Of a stretch of 64,000 nucleotides of DNA, positions 8,384 through 16,927 are shown piece after piece (position 1 is the first letter of the stretch; every line of letters begins with the position of its first letter). Source of the stretch: Treponema bryantii (GTDB lineage Bacteria > Spirochaetota > Spirochaetia > Treponematales > Treponemataceae). The stretch is from NCBI RefSeq assembly GCF_036492245.1, contig NZ_AP025286.1, positions 434,001-498,000 on the forward strand, given 5' to 3'. The position numbers and the translations under genes were made by a program. The notes beneath the pieces are model-generated. The model ran no database searches. It was not told where the DNA came from and saw only the letters and a program-made list of their open reading frames with translations.

Positions 8384-9526
8384 ATGCCTATAAAACTGAG
8401 TTGGACAGATTTTCCAGAGCCTTATGATGGCAATTCCCTTTTACAAAAAACTCAGTTTGATCCTCCACTTATAACAGATTCTCATCTTTTTATTGAAGGA
8501 GATAATTATCCTGTCCTGAAAAAAATGGCGGATGAATTCTCCGGCAAAATCAATCTGATTTATATAGATCCGCCTTATAATACCGGGAACGATTTTACTT
8601 ATAATGATGATTTTGCTTCCGGGGAGGACAGGCATTCGGCGTGGCTAAGTTTTATGCAGCGACGTCTTGTTGCGGCTCGACCTTTACTTGCCGACACCGG
8701 CTGTATCTTTATTGCAATAGACCAGAGTGAATTATATACTCTCAAACTTCTCTGCGACCAGATTTTTGGGGAAGAAAATTTTGTAAATGATTTTATGTGG
8801 CTGCATGGCAAAGGTAAAAAAGATACCTGGTCGCGAACCTTACAGCAGCATACCCTTTGTTATGCCCGTGATAAACGAAAACTTCATGCCTTCCGTGAAG
8901 TCGAAGCCACCGGCTGGGCAACAAAAAATGTAGACGACGACCCGCGCGGTAACTGGTTTTCAGGTAGCATTTCCTTTACTGAAACCCGCTCAAATCCTAA
9001 TCATAAAAACTACTATTCGATAGTTTCTCCGAGTGGAAAAGTCTGGACCCGCCAATGGCAGACAGATGAAGCTCACATGAAAGAGCTTATTGCCGACAAT
9101 AGGATCTTCTGGGGTTCTGCACCAGCTTACGATAAAGTGCCTCGAGTAAAAATTTTTAATGAAGATACAACTGAGGTAATTCCTCGTAATATAATAGATT
9201 GCACCGACAGTACAAGAGCCGCACAACATCATTTAGACAATCTGCTTGGTGAAAAAGGTGCGTTTGATAATCCTAAACCGGTAAATCTGATTAAACATTT
9301 AATCGCTATAACACGGCAGCCAAAAGATGCTCTCATCATGGATTTTTTTGCAGGAAGCGGTACAACTTTTGAAGCCGTATGCGAACTTAATCAGCAGGAA
9401 AATGCATCCCGCCGTTGTATTCTTGTACAAAAAGATGAAAATGGAATTTCAGATTTGTGCAAAAAAAGATGTCTTAAGGTTGCCGAACTTTACAAAACCA
9501 ATATTGAGATTCATCGTCTGAAATAA
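8384..9526 (+). CDS. Solitary beta-class DNA adenine-N6 methyltransferase
   Basis: Site-specific methyltransferase of the N6-adenine/N4-cytosine superfamily. The catalytic DPPY (Asp62-Tyr65, in IDPPYNTGNDFTY) precedes the SAM-binding FFAGSGTT (321-328), which is the beta-class order seen in type III Mod subunits. At 380 residues it is much shorter than a full type III Mod, and no restriction or Res gene lies on either side, so it may act as an orphan epigenetic modifier or be the remnant of a restriction system. It is bounded by the GC-rich repeat upstream and a terminator downstream. The target site cannot be predicted. Confidence 0.88.
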   Translation: MPIKLSWTDFPEPYDGNSLLQKTQFDPPLITDSHLFIEGDNYPVLKKMADEFSGKINLIYIDPPYNTGNDFTYNDDFASGEDRHSAWLSFMQRRLVAARPLLADTGCIFIAIDQSELYTLKLLCDQIFGEENFVNDFMWLHGKGKKDTWSRTLQQHTLCYARDKRKLHAFREVEATGWATKNVDDDPRGNWFSGSISFTETRSNPNHKNYYSIVSPSGKVWTRQWQTDEAHMKELIADNRIFWGSAPAYDKVPRVKIFNEDTTEVIPRNIIDCTDSTRAAQHHLDNLLGEKGAFDNPKPVNLIKHLIAITRQPKDALIMDFFAGSGTTFEAVCELNQQENASRRCILVQKDENGISDLCKKRCLKVAELYKTNIEIHRLK

Positions 9527-9560
9527 AAAGATAAAAGATTTCCCCTAAGTCAAACTCCAA

Positions 9561-9583
9561 TTTTTTCGGTTCAACCGAAAAAA
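9561..9583. terminator. Symmetric terminator-like inverted repeat
   Basis: TTTTTTCGGTT, one base and AACCGAAAAAA form a perfect inverted repeat 35 bases after the methyltransferase stop. Both arms carry a poly-A/poly-T end, so it could terminate transcription in either direction, although the stem has few GC pairs. Confidence 0.55.
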
Positions 9584-9690
9584 GAAAACCATTTCGAAAT
9601 TTTTCTGACTTTCAATCACAGTTTTTCAAACCTATACTTCACTCTGTAATAAAATCGAAGTCGCCTTTGGCTTCAGTTTAGGAGTAAGGT

Positions 9691-11331
9691 ATGAAAAAAA
9701 CAAAACTTATTGCATTCGCATTAGTGCTTATGGTATTGGCTTCTTCAGTTTATGCTAAACCAAAAAAGCAGGCAAAATCAAAAGGCACAGTACCTGGAAC
9801 AGCAAGTACTGCTGGCTGGAAATTAAACGCAGATAAACCAATAAAATTCGACTGGTACATTAACTTTAGCTGGTTCGCTCGTCACTGGGGCGATTCTATG
9901 GTTTCAAAGTACATCACAGAAAAAACTGGTGTAGACATTAACTTCGTTGTACCTGCAGGTAACGAATCAGAAAAACTCAACTCAATGATCGCAGGTGATG
10001 CACTTCCAGACCTTATTACAATCGGCTGGTGGGAAGGACAGGTTCCTATGATGATTGATGCAGGTCTTGTTGAACCTCTCGATGAGCTTGCAAAAAAATA
10101 TGATCCTTATTTCTTCAGGGTAACAAATACAGATAAGCTTGGCTGGTACAGACAGGCAGATGGTCATGTTTACGGTTATCCAAACTCATCTTATACACCG
10201 GCAGACTATAAAAAATATGCCGGAAAACTCACATCAAACGAAACCTTCCTTGTAAGAAAAGATATGTATGAAGCAATCGGTAAGCCGGATATGTCAACTC
10301 CAGAGGGATTCTTAAAAGCTCTCCGTGCAGCAAAGGCAAAGTTCCCTTCAGTAAATGGTCAGCCACTTATTCCTTTCACAACAAATGAATTCGGTGATAC
10401 AGGTTGTTCACAGCTTCAGGGCTATCTTGCTCACTTCCTTGCAATTCCTCCAGAGAAAAACGGAAAGTTCGTAAACGCTGATCTTGGACTTACAGATGAT
10501 CCTGAATATCTGCGATGGATGAAGACTCTTCGTCAGGCACATTCTGAAGGTTTAATTGCAACAGATATGTTCGTAGACAAGAGAAGTCAGATTGAAGAGA
10601 AAGCAGCACAGGGACGTTACTTCTGTATGCTCTATCAGAACTGGGATATGCAGGCTGCACAGCATGCACTTTATTCAAGAGATCCAAACTCAGTTTATAT
10701 CGCAGTTGATGGCCCAAAGAATAGCCGTGGCGATAATCCAACTCTCGCAGGAGGCGGAATTGCAGGCTGGACTGTAACTTTGATTTCTAAGAACTGTAAA
10801 GATAAGGCTCGTGCAATTCAGTTCCTTTCTTACCTCATCAGTGAAGAAGGTCAGATGGATACAAACTTCGGTATCAAAGACAAGACATATGTAATCAACA
10901 GCAAAGGAATTCCTGAGCTTACACCAGAAATGAAAAAGCTTGATTCAACAGATAAGAACAAGCAGGAAACTGATGTTGGAATCATGTACACCTACTGGAT
11001 GCTTATGGATACAGCATGGCAGGCACAGTGGGGAGTTGAATATGCTCCTTCTCTCGGACAGCCACAGCTTTGGACACGTCCTTATGTTCAGTCATTTGCT
11101 GCATACGATGGACTTACTCTTCCGGTTGGTTCAGAAGAACAGCTCATCTGTGAAGATATTCAGAGACGCTGGGGTAAGGTTCTTCCACAGCTTATTCGTG
11201 CAAAATCTGATGCTGAGTTTGATTCACTTGTAGCACAGTTCAACAAGTACAAGAAAGACAAAGGCGTAGACAAAGTAATTGCAGCTCAGACAAAGCTGAT
11301 GAATGAAAACAAGGCAAAACTTGGAATGTAA
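9691..11331 (+). CDS. Extracellular solute-binding protein (family 1, LplA-like)
   Basis: A periplasmic sugar- or oligosaccharide-binding protein for ABC import, 546 residues. A type I signal peptide ends at VYA (Ala22), with no lipobox. Family traits include the early DWYINFSWF block, TGVDINFVVPAGNE, and GDALPDLITIGWW near 108, typical of the large family 1 binding proteins related to LplA. It opens a six-gene operon of glycan-active proteins with AGGAG before the ATG, but no permease or ATPase gene is present, so it must pair with a transporter encoded elsewhere or act as a glycan scavenger. A bulged hairpin lies just before the ribosome binding site. Confidence 0.87.
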   Translation: MKKTKLIAFALVLMVLASSVYAKPKKQAKSKGTVPGTASTAGWKLNADKPIKFDWYINFSWFARHWGDSMVSKYITEKTGVDINFVVPAGNESEKLNSMIAGDALPDLITIGWWEGQVPMMIDAGLVEPLDELAKKYDPYFFRVTNTDKLGWYRQADGHVYGYPNSSYTPADYKKYAGKLTSNETFLVRKDMYEAIGKPDMSTPEGFLKALRAAKAKFPSVNGQPLIPFTTNEFGDTGCSQLQGYLAHFLAIPPEKNGKFVNADLGLTDDPEYLRWMKTLRQAHSEGLIATDMFVDKRSQIEEKAAQGRYFCMLYQNWDMQAAQHALYSRDPNSVYIAVDGPKNSRGDNPTLAGGGIAGWTVTLISKNCKDKARAIQFLSYLISEEGQMDTNFGIKDKTYVINSKGIPELTPEMKKLDSTDKNKQETDVGIMYTYWMLMDTAWQAQWGVEYAPSLGQPQLWTRPYVQSFAAYDGLTLPVGSEEQLICEDIQRRWGKVLPQLIRAKSDAEFDSLVAQFNKYKKDKGVDKVIAAQTKLMNENKAKLGM

Positions 11332-11361
11332 AAACAAACTAAAAAAAGGATGGCAAAAAAA

Positions 11362-12153
11362 ATGAAAAAAACAAAATATTTTTTTCCAAAAATGGGAATC
11401 GGCATTCTTTTGACAATGTTTACATCATGTCTTGCAATAAATGCAAAGAAGATTGTTGATGCACCATATTATCCTCCTGAGGAAGCATTTGCAGATGCAG
11501 GTGAACAGGAAAAGAATTTCAAGGTTTATTACTCAGGTTCTAAATCTCCAGTAATAGATGGTGAATTTAATGAATGGGATGGATTGGATGGAATCCGTGT
11601 TCGCCGAATGGTTTATGGAGGAATGTTCAATCCTGAAAATACAGATGGTCTGTTTAAGGTTAGAGCAGATGATTCATATCTCTATGTTTTTGCAGACATC
11701 ATAGATGATCAGCCACAGGAAAATAAATTTCCTGCTCCACAGGGCTGGCGCGATGATTCAATTGAATTCTTTTTTGGTACAGATACAGGCTATCATACCT
11801 TCTACAAGAGTACAGATCACCGTGTAAGAATTGTTCCACAGAGCAAAACAAATAAATCTGCTTACGATGTAAGTTTGAACGATGTTTCAATGAACGGAAG
11901 TATTAAGGCTGCAATTGTTTACAGTGAACATGGTTACAAGATTGAAGCAGCCGTTCCATTCTCTCTCTTGAGTATTAAAAAATTAAAGCCAAAGCAGAAG
12001 GTGCGCGGTGACTTCCAGATTAACGATGCAGACGACGGAAAAGAACGTTCTCGTCTCATTCACTGGAATAGCAGCAAAGATAATACCTACGTAGATGCAA
12101 GTTCCTGGGGAGACGGCATTGTAGTTGATTTAGCGGAGGCTGAAAATGAATAA
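11362..12153 (+). CDS. CBM9-like carbohydrate-binding lipoprotein
   Basis: A surface or periplasmic lipoprotein carrying one carbohydrate-binding domain of CBM9 type: residues about 55-250 contain PVIDGEFNEWDGLDG, the hallmark start of that fold, then DSYLYVFADIIDD and WRDDSIEFFFG. The signal ends at FTSC (Cys23). An in-frame ATG at 11350 touches the AGGA directly, so the ATG at 11362 is the better start. No catalytic domain is visible. It overlaps the following glycosidase gene by 8 bases, indicating translational coupling and a shared task in binding polysaccharide. Confidence 0.78.
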   Translation: MKKTKYFFPKMGIGILLTMFTSCLAINAKKIVDAPYYPPEEAFADAGEQEKNFKVYYSGSKSPVIDGEFNEWDGLDGIRVRRMVYGGMFNPENTDGLFKVRADDSYLYVFADIIDDQPQENKFPAPQGWRDDSIEFFFGTDTGYHTFYKSTDHRVRIVPQSKTNKSAYDVSLNDVSMNGSIKAAIVYSEHGYKIEAAVPFSLLSIKKLKPKQKVRGDFQINDADDGKERSRLIHWNSSKDNTYVDASSWGDGIVVDLAEAENE

Positions 12154-15100
12154 AAAACGTTTTGCCGTTTTCACAGGCATTTTATTATTCCTCAATATTT
12201 CAATTTTTGCTCAGTTCATCACAGTAAAAAAAGATGCAAACGGCTGGCGCCTTATGGAAGACCGTAAGGAAATTGAAGTAAAGGGAATCGTATGGTCATA
12301 TACTCCAATCGGAGAAACACATACTTATGATTTGTGGTCAAAGAGTGACGAGTTCATTGAGCGCATGATTGATACAGATATGCCAATGCTTAAGGCAATG
12401 GGCGTAAATGCAATCCGCTGTTTCAGTGACATTCCTCCAAAATGGGTAGAGTACATTTATACAAAGTACGGCATTTACACAATCGTAAATAATCTTCTTG
12501 GCCGTTATGGTGTAGCAGTAAACGGCACCTGGTATGCCAATACAGATTATTCTGATTTGTATACTCGCGAAACTCTTGTTGAAATGGCAGTCGAGACTGC
12601 TGAAAAGTATCGTGCAGTAAACGGTGTTCTTATGTACATGTTCGGAAACGAAAGTAATTACGGACTTGTATGGTCAGGTTCAGAAATTGAAAACCTTCCT
12701 GTTGGTGAACAGAATACTGTAAAAGCAGGTTACCTCTACAGTCTTCTTGAAGAGGCAATGGCTGCCTGTAAAGATATCGACCCGTTCCATCCTGTTGGAA
12801 TTGTAAATGGTGATACTCAGTATCTCGAGCTGATTAAAGAACTTTGTCCTTCTCTGGATATTCTTGGTGTAAACGCTTACCGTGGATTCCGCTTCTACGA
12901 TTCATTCTATGAAAATGTTGCAGAAGTTCTCGACAAGCCAATTATGTTCACAGAAGCCGGAGCAGATGCTTACAACGAAATCACTCATCAGGAAGATCAG
13001 TATGCTCAGATGGCTTATCTTATGAGTCAGTGGAAAGAAATCTATCAGCAGGGCTACGGAAAGGGCCGTTCACAGAATGTAATCGGTGGTTTTGTATTTG
13101 AATGGATGGATGAATGGTGGAAACACTATCAGAACAAAGATCTTGAACTTCATAATGACACAGGTACCTGGTCAAACTCTGGTTATGAATTAGACTATCG
13201 CGATGGCCTCAACAACATGGATGAGGAATGGTTTGGTATCTGTGCTCAGAGCAAGCTCACAGACCGTGGAATCAACAAGAGAATTCCACGTGCTTCATAT
13301 TACCTTCTTCAGGACATCTGGAAGCTATCACTTTATAAATCTTCAGAATCTGATATAAATAAAACTTTTGCATCATTAAATACCTCAATGTATCTTGCAC
13401 AGGGAAATGAGAAATCAATCAAAGAAATGATAAATGAAAATAAACTCGTTCAGATTGATACTCTTGATGCAACCGTTCAGGTAACAACTCCAATGTATGT
13501 AAACAGAGTCTGGGGTGCTATTAAAGATAATGGTCACTTAAAAGAATCTTTTGAATATCAGAATGCAAAGGGTGAGAATGTTAAGACAACTGTTACTGCA
13601 GAAACAACCCTCGGCCTGACTGTAAAGCCAATGGAAAATCTTTCTGGTACAGCTGTAATCAAAGCCTGGACAGATTCTCCTTATACAAATCTTGGAGACA
13701 GATGGGCTTCTTACTACAAGGATGGACCAGATTATTCTACAACACAGCCAGAAGCAGAGCTTAAGTATGTAGATTTCTATTCGGCATCACTTAATTATTC
13801 TGGAAATCTTTTTGACATAAATGGTTACTACCATGTTGGACATGCAAGTTTTGAAAACACAGGTGATATTTTCAATATTTCAAAAGAAGCTTTTGATATC
13901 ATCGGTTATGACACTTATGGTTCAAAGGCTCCGATTGCTCTTGAGTTTGTAGGAAAGAATCTTCTTGAAGGACTTACAGTAATTGGTGGTCCAGAAATCT
14001 GGGGAAGTGCAAAGCCTCAGGTTCAGGCAAACTACTTCCGCTGGTTCCCTACAGAATCACTGTTTGTTCCAGACTTCACAATCGGCCTTGTTTATGCAGA
14101 AGAGTTTGGTGCTAAATCAAGTCCTTCTCTGGATCCATATAATGCATATGGTGCCGGAAGAAAAGCTTCAATTTATGCAGCCGCAGTTCTTGATCCATGG
14201 GTAACTCTTAAACTCGGTGTTCTCCATGCTGGTAGTGAAAAAGTTGGCGCAAAATATATCGATCAGAATGGTAATTCTTCTAAGATTACTTATCTTGATA
14301 CACTTGGCGGTTATGTTCAGCTCGGTACAAATATGTTCCAGCATATGTACATCTACGGAAACGCAATCTACCGCGGTCTTGTAGCAGATACAAATCCTGC
14401 AGAAGTTAGAGGAAGTTTCTTTACAGCAGATTCTGGTGCTGGAAACAGATTTGAAGCTCAGGTTGGAGTTGATGTTGGATATGGTGATTTTGTATTCAAG
14501 CCTGTTGTCAGAGCTCGCGTTCCACTTCAGCAGCCAAAGGGCCGTGACCTTCTTACAGGGTCTCCATTTATCGTAGGTCTTGGAAACCGTCAGGCAATTG
14601 AAGTTGAAGCAGTTCTTACTTATGACCCTGAAGGAGCAACCTGGTTCCACGAATGGAATGGTGATGATATTGAAGGTGCAAAGTTTGCATTCTCTCTTAC
14701 CGGAATGTATACCCTTTATGCCGGAAAGACAGATAATCTCCCTTTCAAGAGCAATACATGGACATCAGTTACAAATGAAACAACTGCAAAGTATAGCAAT
14801 ATGATCTGGTATAACGGTGGTGCACTTCCTGAGCAGAGAAATCTCTGGCAGGTTGGAACAAGAATCGTAACAAATCCACTTCCAGGCCTTCGTATTATTG
14901 CAACTGCTGATGGTGGATGCCTTGGTGCTCTTACAGGAGCTTATCAGGGTGATTATCCGGAGTTAGTTCAGTTTGTAAATGCAGGACTTGCAGTTCGTTA
15001 CAATCACTGGATTGGTTCTACAAAGTGGTCATTCAATACATGGGGACCAGAAAGCTGGTGGAGAAACTTTAACCAGACTTTCCCATTGCAGTTCAGTTTT

Positions 15101-15286
15101 GATATTGCTTACGGCTTTGGAGATAATCCTTCTTTCCTTGATGCAAAGAACAGAATTGGTCTTTCAATTATTGGCCGCAAGTTCGGAAAATACAGCTCAG
15201 ATGCATACAACGCATTGCCTAATGGAGCTGTAGTAGATGGTTCAGCTTATGTTGAAATCACAACTTACGTAAATATAGGACTTTAA
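12146..15286 (+). CDS. Glycosidase (GH2-like TIM barrel) fused to an outer-membrane-type beta-barrel
   Basis: A 1046-residue two-part protein. After a signal peptide (about 1-22), residues 25-390 form a TIM-barrel glycosidase resembling GH2/GH-A clan enzymes: KGIVWSYTPIGE, LKAMGVNAIRCFSD, a probable acid/base Glu169 in MFGNESNYG and a probable nucleophile Glu270 in IMFTEAGAD. Residues about 530-1046 are a long run of alternating amphipathic strands rich in Tyr, Trp, Gly and Asn, ending in VEITTYVNIGL, as in outer-membrane barrels. I infer that the enzyme is displayed at or threaded through the outer membrane. The exact family and substrate are unknown; the GH16 neighbour points to a beta-glucan. 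It sits mid-operon. Confidence 0.75.
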   Translation: MNKKRFAVFTGILLFLNISIFAQFITVKKDANGWRLMEDRKEIEVKGIVWSYTPIGETHTYDLWSKSDEFIERMIDTDMPMLKAMGVNAIRCFSDIPPKWVEYIYTKYGIYTIVNNLLGRYGVAVNGTWYANTDYSDLYTRETLVEMAVETAEKYRAVNGVLMYMFGNESNYGLVWSGSEIENLPVGEQNTVKAGYLYSLLEEAMAACKDIDPFHPVGIVNGDTQYLELIKELCPSLDILGVNAYRGFRFYDSFYENVAEVLDKPIMFTEAGADAYNEITHQEDQYAQMAYLMSQWKEIYQQGYGKGRSQNVIGGFVFEWMDEWWKHYQNKDLELHNDTGTWSNSGYELDYRDGLNNMDEEWFGICAQSKLTDRGINKRIPRASYYLLQDIWKLSLYKSSESDINKTFASLNTSMYLAQGNEKSIKEMINENKLVQIDTLDATVQVTTPMYVNRVWGAIKDNGHLKESFEYQNAKGENVKTTVTAETTLGLTVKPMENLSGTAVIKAWTDSPYTNLGDRWASYYKDGPDYSTTQPEAELKYVDFYSASLNYSGNLFDINGYYHVGHASFENTGDIFNISKEAFDIIGYDTYGSKAPIALEFVGKNLLEGLTVIGGPEIWGSAKPQVQANYFRWFPTESLFVPDFTIGLVYAEEFGAKSSPSLDPYNAYGAGRKASIYAAAVLDPWVTLKLGVLHAGSEKVGAKYIDQNGNSSKITYLDTLGGYVQLGTNMFQHMYIYGNAIYRGLVADTNPAEVRGSFFTADSGAGNRFEAQVGVDVGYGDFVFKPVVRARVPLQQPKGRDLLTGSPFIVGLGNRQAIEVEAVLTYDPEGATWFHEWNGDDIEGAKFAFSLTGMYTLYAGKTDNLPFKSNTWTSVTNETTAKYSNMIWYNGGALPEQRNLWQVGTRIVTNPLPGLRIIATADGGCLGALTGAYQGDYPELVQFVNAGLAVRYNHWIGSTKWSFNTWGPESWWRNFNQTFPLQFSFDIAYGFGDNPSFLDAKNRIGLSIIGRKFGKYSSDAYNALPNGAVVDGSAYVEITTYVNIGL

Positions 15287-15289
15287 AAT

Positions 15290-16159
15290 ATGAAAAAGCA
15301 GCATTCTTTTGTTATTAGACTGCTGCTGCTTTCAGGAGTAGCAGCAATTATGAGTACATCTTGTATTTTCCTTCCACCGAAAGAAGCAGACGAAAAAGTT
15401 AAGACTGAAGTTGGAAAAGATGAAAACGGCAAGGATGTTCTGAAAAAAGACGGTCTGACTTGTGTGTGGCAGGATGAATTTGATTATACCGGAGTTCCGG
15501 ATACATCAAAATGGAAGTATCAGACTGGTCATGGTAACAATGGTTGGGGAAATGCAGAACAGCAGAATTATGTTGATAACACAACAACTGCTGAAACCGC
15601 AATTGTAGGTGATGGAGTTCTGAAAATCAAAGCCTATCATAATGGCTCAGAATGGCGAAGTGCCCGCCTCAATTCTAAACAGACCTGGAAGTATGGTTAT
15701 ATTGAGGCACGTCTTAAGGTAACCGATCGTCCTGGTGCATGGCCAGCTTTCTGGATGATGCCGGAAAATCGCAGTGATTGGCCAAAGTGTGGTGAGATAG
15801 ACATTATGGAAAATGCTCCTGCAATTGGTAATCATAAAATATTCAGTACGCTTCATGCTGAAGGTCATTCAGGAGGAAGTGGTCAGAGTATTGGAACAAA
15901 AATCTATGATAATAATCTTTCATCTGAATGGCATACATTTGGAATTAAATGGACTGAAGATAGAATAACTGCCTATTACGATGATGTTGCTGTGGGAAGT
16001 TATAACAATGATGGTACAGAAGCCAATTGGCCGTATAATCAGAAATTTTACATTATTTTGAATCTGGCAATTGGTGGAACTCTTGGCGGTGATGCGTACG
16101 TAAACAATCTTAACGGTGAAGCAGAATTCCTTGTTGATTACGTTCGTGTATATCAATAA
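15290..16159 (+). CDS. GH16 endo-beta-glucanase (laminarinase-like) lipoprotein
   Basis: Hydrolyses beta-1,3 or mixed beta-1,3/1,4-glucan. The 289-residue protein has a lipoprotein signal (STSC, Cys25), a short Lys/Glu-rich linker, and a GH16 jellyroll from about 57 to 289. The catalytic motif EIDIMEN gives nucleophile Glu169, assisting Asp171 and acid/base Glu174; the extra Met between Ile and Glu is the beta-bulge form found in laminarinases. WPAFWMMPEN and YGYIEARLKV are also typical. AGGA stands 9 bases before the ATG. It follows the fused glycosidase by 3 bases, so the two are co-expressed and probably act on the same glucan. Confidence 0.93.
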   Translation: MKKQHSFVIRLLLLSGVAAIMSTSCIFLPPKEADEKVKTEVGKDENGKDVLKKDGLTCVWQDEFDYTGVPDTSKWKYQTGHGNNGWGNAEQQNYVDNTTTAETAIVGDGVLKIKAYHNGSEWRSARLNSKQTWKYGYIEARLKVTDRPGAWPAFWMMPENRSDWPKCGEIDIMENAPAIGNHKIFSTLHAEGHSGGSGQSIGTKIYDNNLSSEWHTFGIKWTEDRITAYYDDVAVGSYNNDGTEANWPYNQKFYIILNLAIGGTLGGDAYVNNLNGEAEFLVDYVRVYQ

Positions 16160-16175
16160 CAGAAAATAAAACACC

Positions 16176-16217
16176 ATTCTGAAATTTACAGGACTTTCAT
16201 TTTGTAAATTTCAGAAT
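16176..16217 (+). promoter_or_regulatory. 15-bp perfect inverted repeat inside the glycan operon
   Basis: ATTCTGAAATTTACA and its exact reverse complement flank a 12-base loop. No T-tract follows, so termination is unlikely. It probably serves as an mRNA-stabilising or processing hairpin that sets separate levels of the enzymes upstream and the binding lipoproteins downstream. Confidence 0.65.
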
Positions 16218-16252
16218 AACAATTAAGAAAGAAAAAAGTACAGGAGGCTTTT

Positions 16253-16900
16253 ATGAAAAAAATTGAAAAGATCATGATAGCAGTTGGTATGATTTCAATG
16301 TTACTTTCATTTACAGGTTGTGATCTTCTGACAGAAGCAGAACTTAAAGGGCGAAATGCAAACAATCCTACAATCCCTGGTGTAAATAACGGTAATCCAG
16401 GTAATTCTGGAACTTCAGATACTATTGGAGATTCCTGGGGCGCCTTATTTTCAGACCGTACTCATAATCCAATTGATTTACAGGTATGGCAGGGTTTTGA
16501 CGCATCGTATGATTCTGAAAATGGAATGAAATGTGTTGTAATTCCAGGTGCGTGGTTTGGTGGCGCAATTGTACAGGATAATGCAGCTTCACCAAAAGAC
16601 TGTATTTATTATGACATGTCAAAAGTTTCAAAGGTTACTTTTAAGGTAAAGGCAAGTAATAATATGACAATTTGGGCTGGTTATTCAAATCAGAACAAAA
16701 ATGATTCTTTAGTAAAACAAAACATCAATGTTACTACAAGCTGGCAGACAATAACTCTTACACAGAAAGGCGTAAGTAATGCATGGGCTATCTTTGCTTT
16801 TGGAAGTGATGGCGTATCTTCTGAAGAATGGCTTGCATTCAAAGATGTTACATATTTTGATTCGGAGAACGAGAGTTTATCTCTCAAATATGTCCAATAA
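16253..16900 (+). CDS. Putative glycan-binding lipoprotein
   Basis: A 215-residue lipoprotein (FTGC, Cys23) with an Asn/Gly/Pro-rich linker up to about residue 55, then one beta-sandwich-like domain. I do not recognise the family. The domain contains AWFGGAIV and YYDMSKVSKVTFKVKAS, and a similar pair (CWFGTQIW and YGLSKTSNLSFKV) occurs in the C-terminal domain of the next gene, so the two share a related module. Context beside a glucanase suggests carbohydrate binding. A strong AGGAGG precedes the ATG, and the gene follows the operon's internal hairpin. Confidence 0.65.
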   Translation: MKKIEKIMIAVGMISMLLSFTGCDLLTEAELKGRNANNPTIPGVNNGNPGNSGTSDTIGDSWGALFSDRTHNPIDLQVWQGFDASYDSENGMKCVVIPGAWFGGAIVQDNAASPKDCIYYDMSKVSKVTFKVKASNNMTIWAGYSNQNKNDSLVKQNINVTTSWQTITLTQKGVSNAWAIFAFGSDGVSSEEWLAFKDVTYFDSENESLSLKYVQ

Positions 16901-16927
16901 AATAAAAAAAAATATAAGGAGCAAGAA

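Noticed and set aside
14168-14650. A 160-codon frame on the minus strand inside the glycosidase-barrel gene
   Set aside because: It is a shadow of the long plus-strand gene, lacks a ribosome binding site and reads as low-quality Cys/Asn/Ser-rich sequence.
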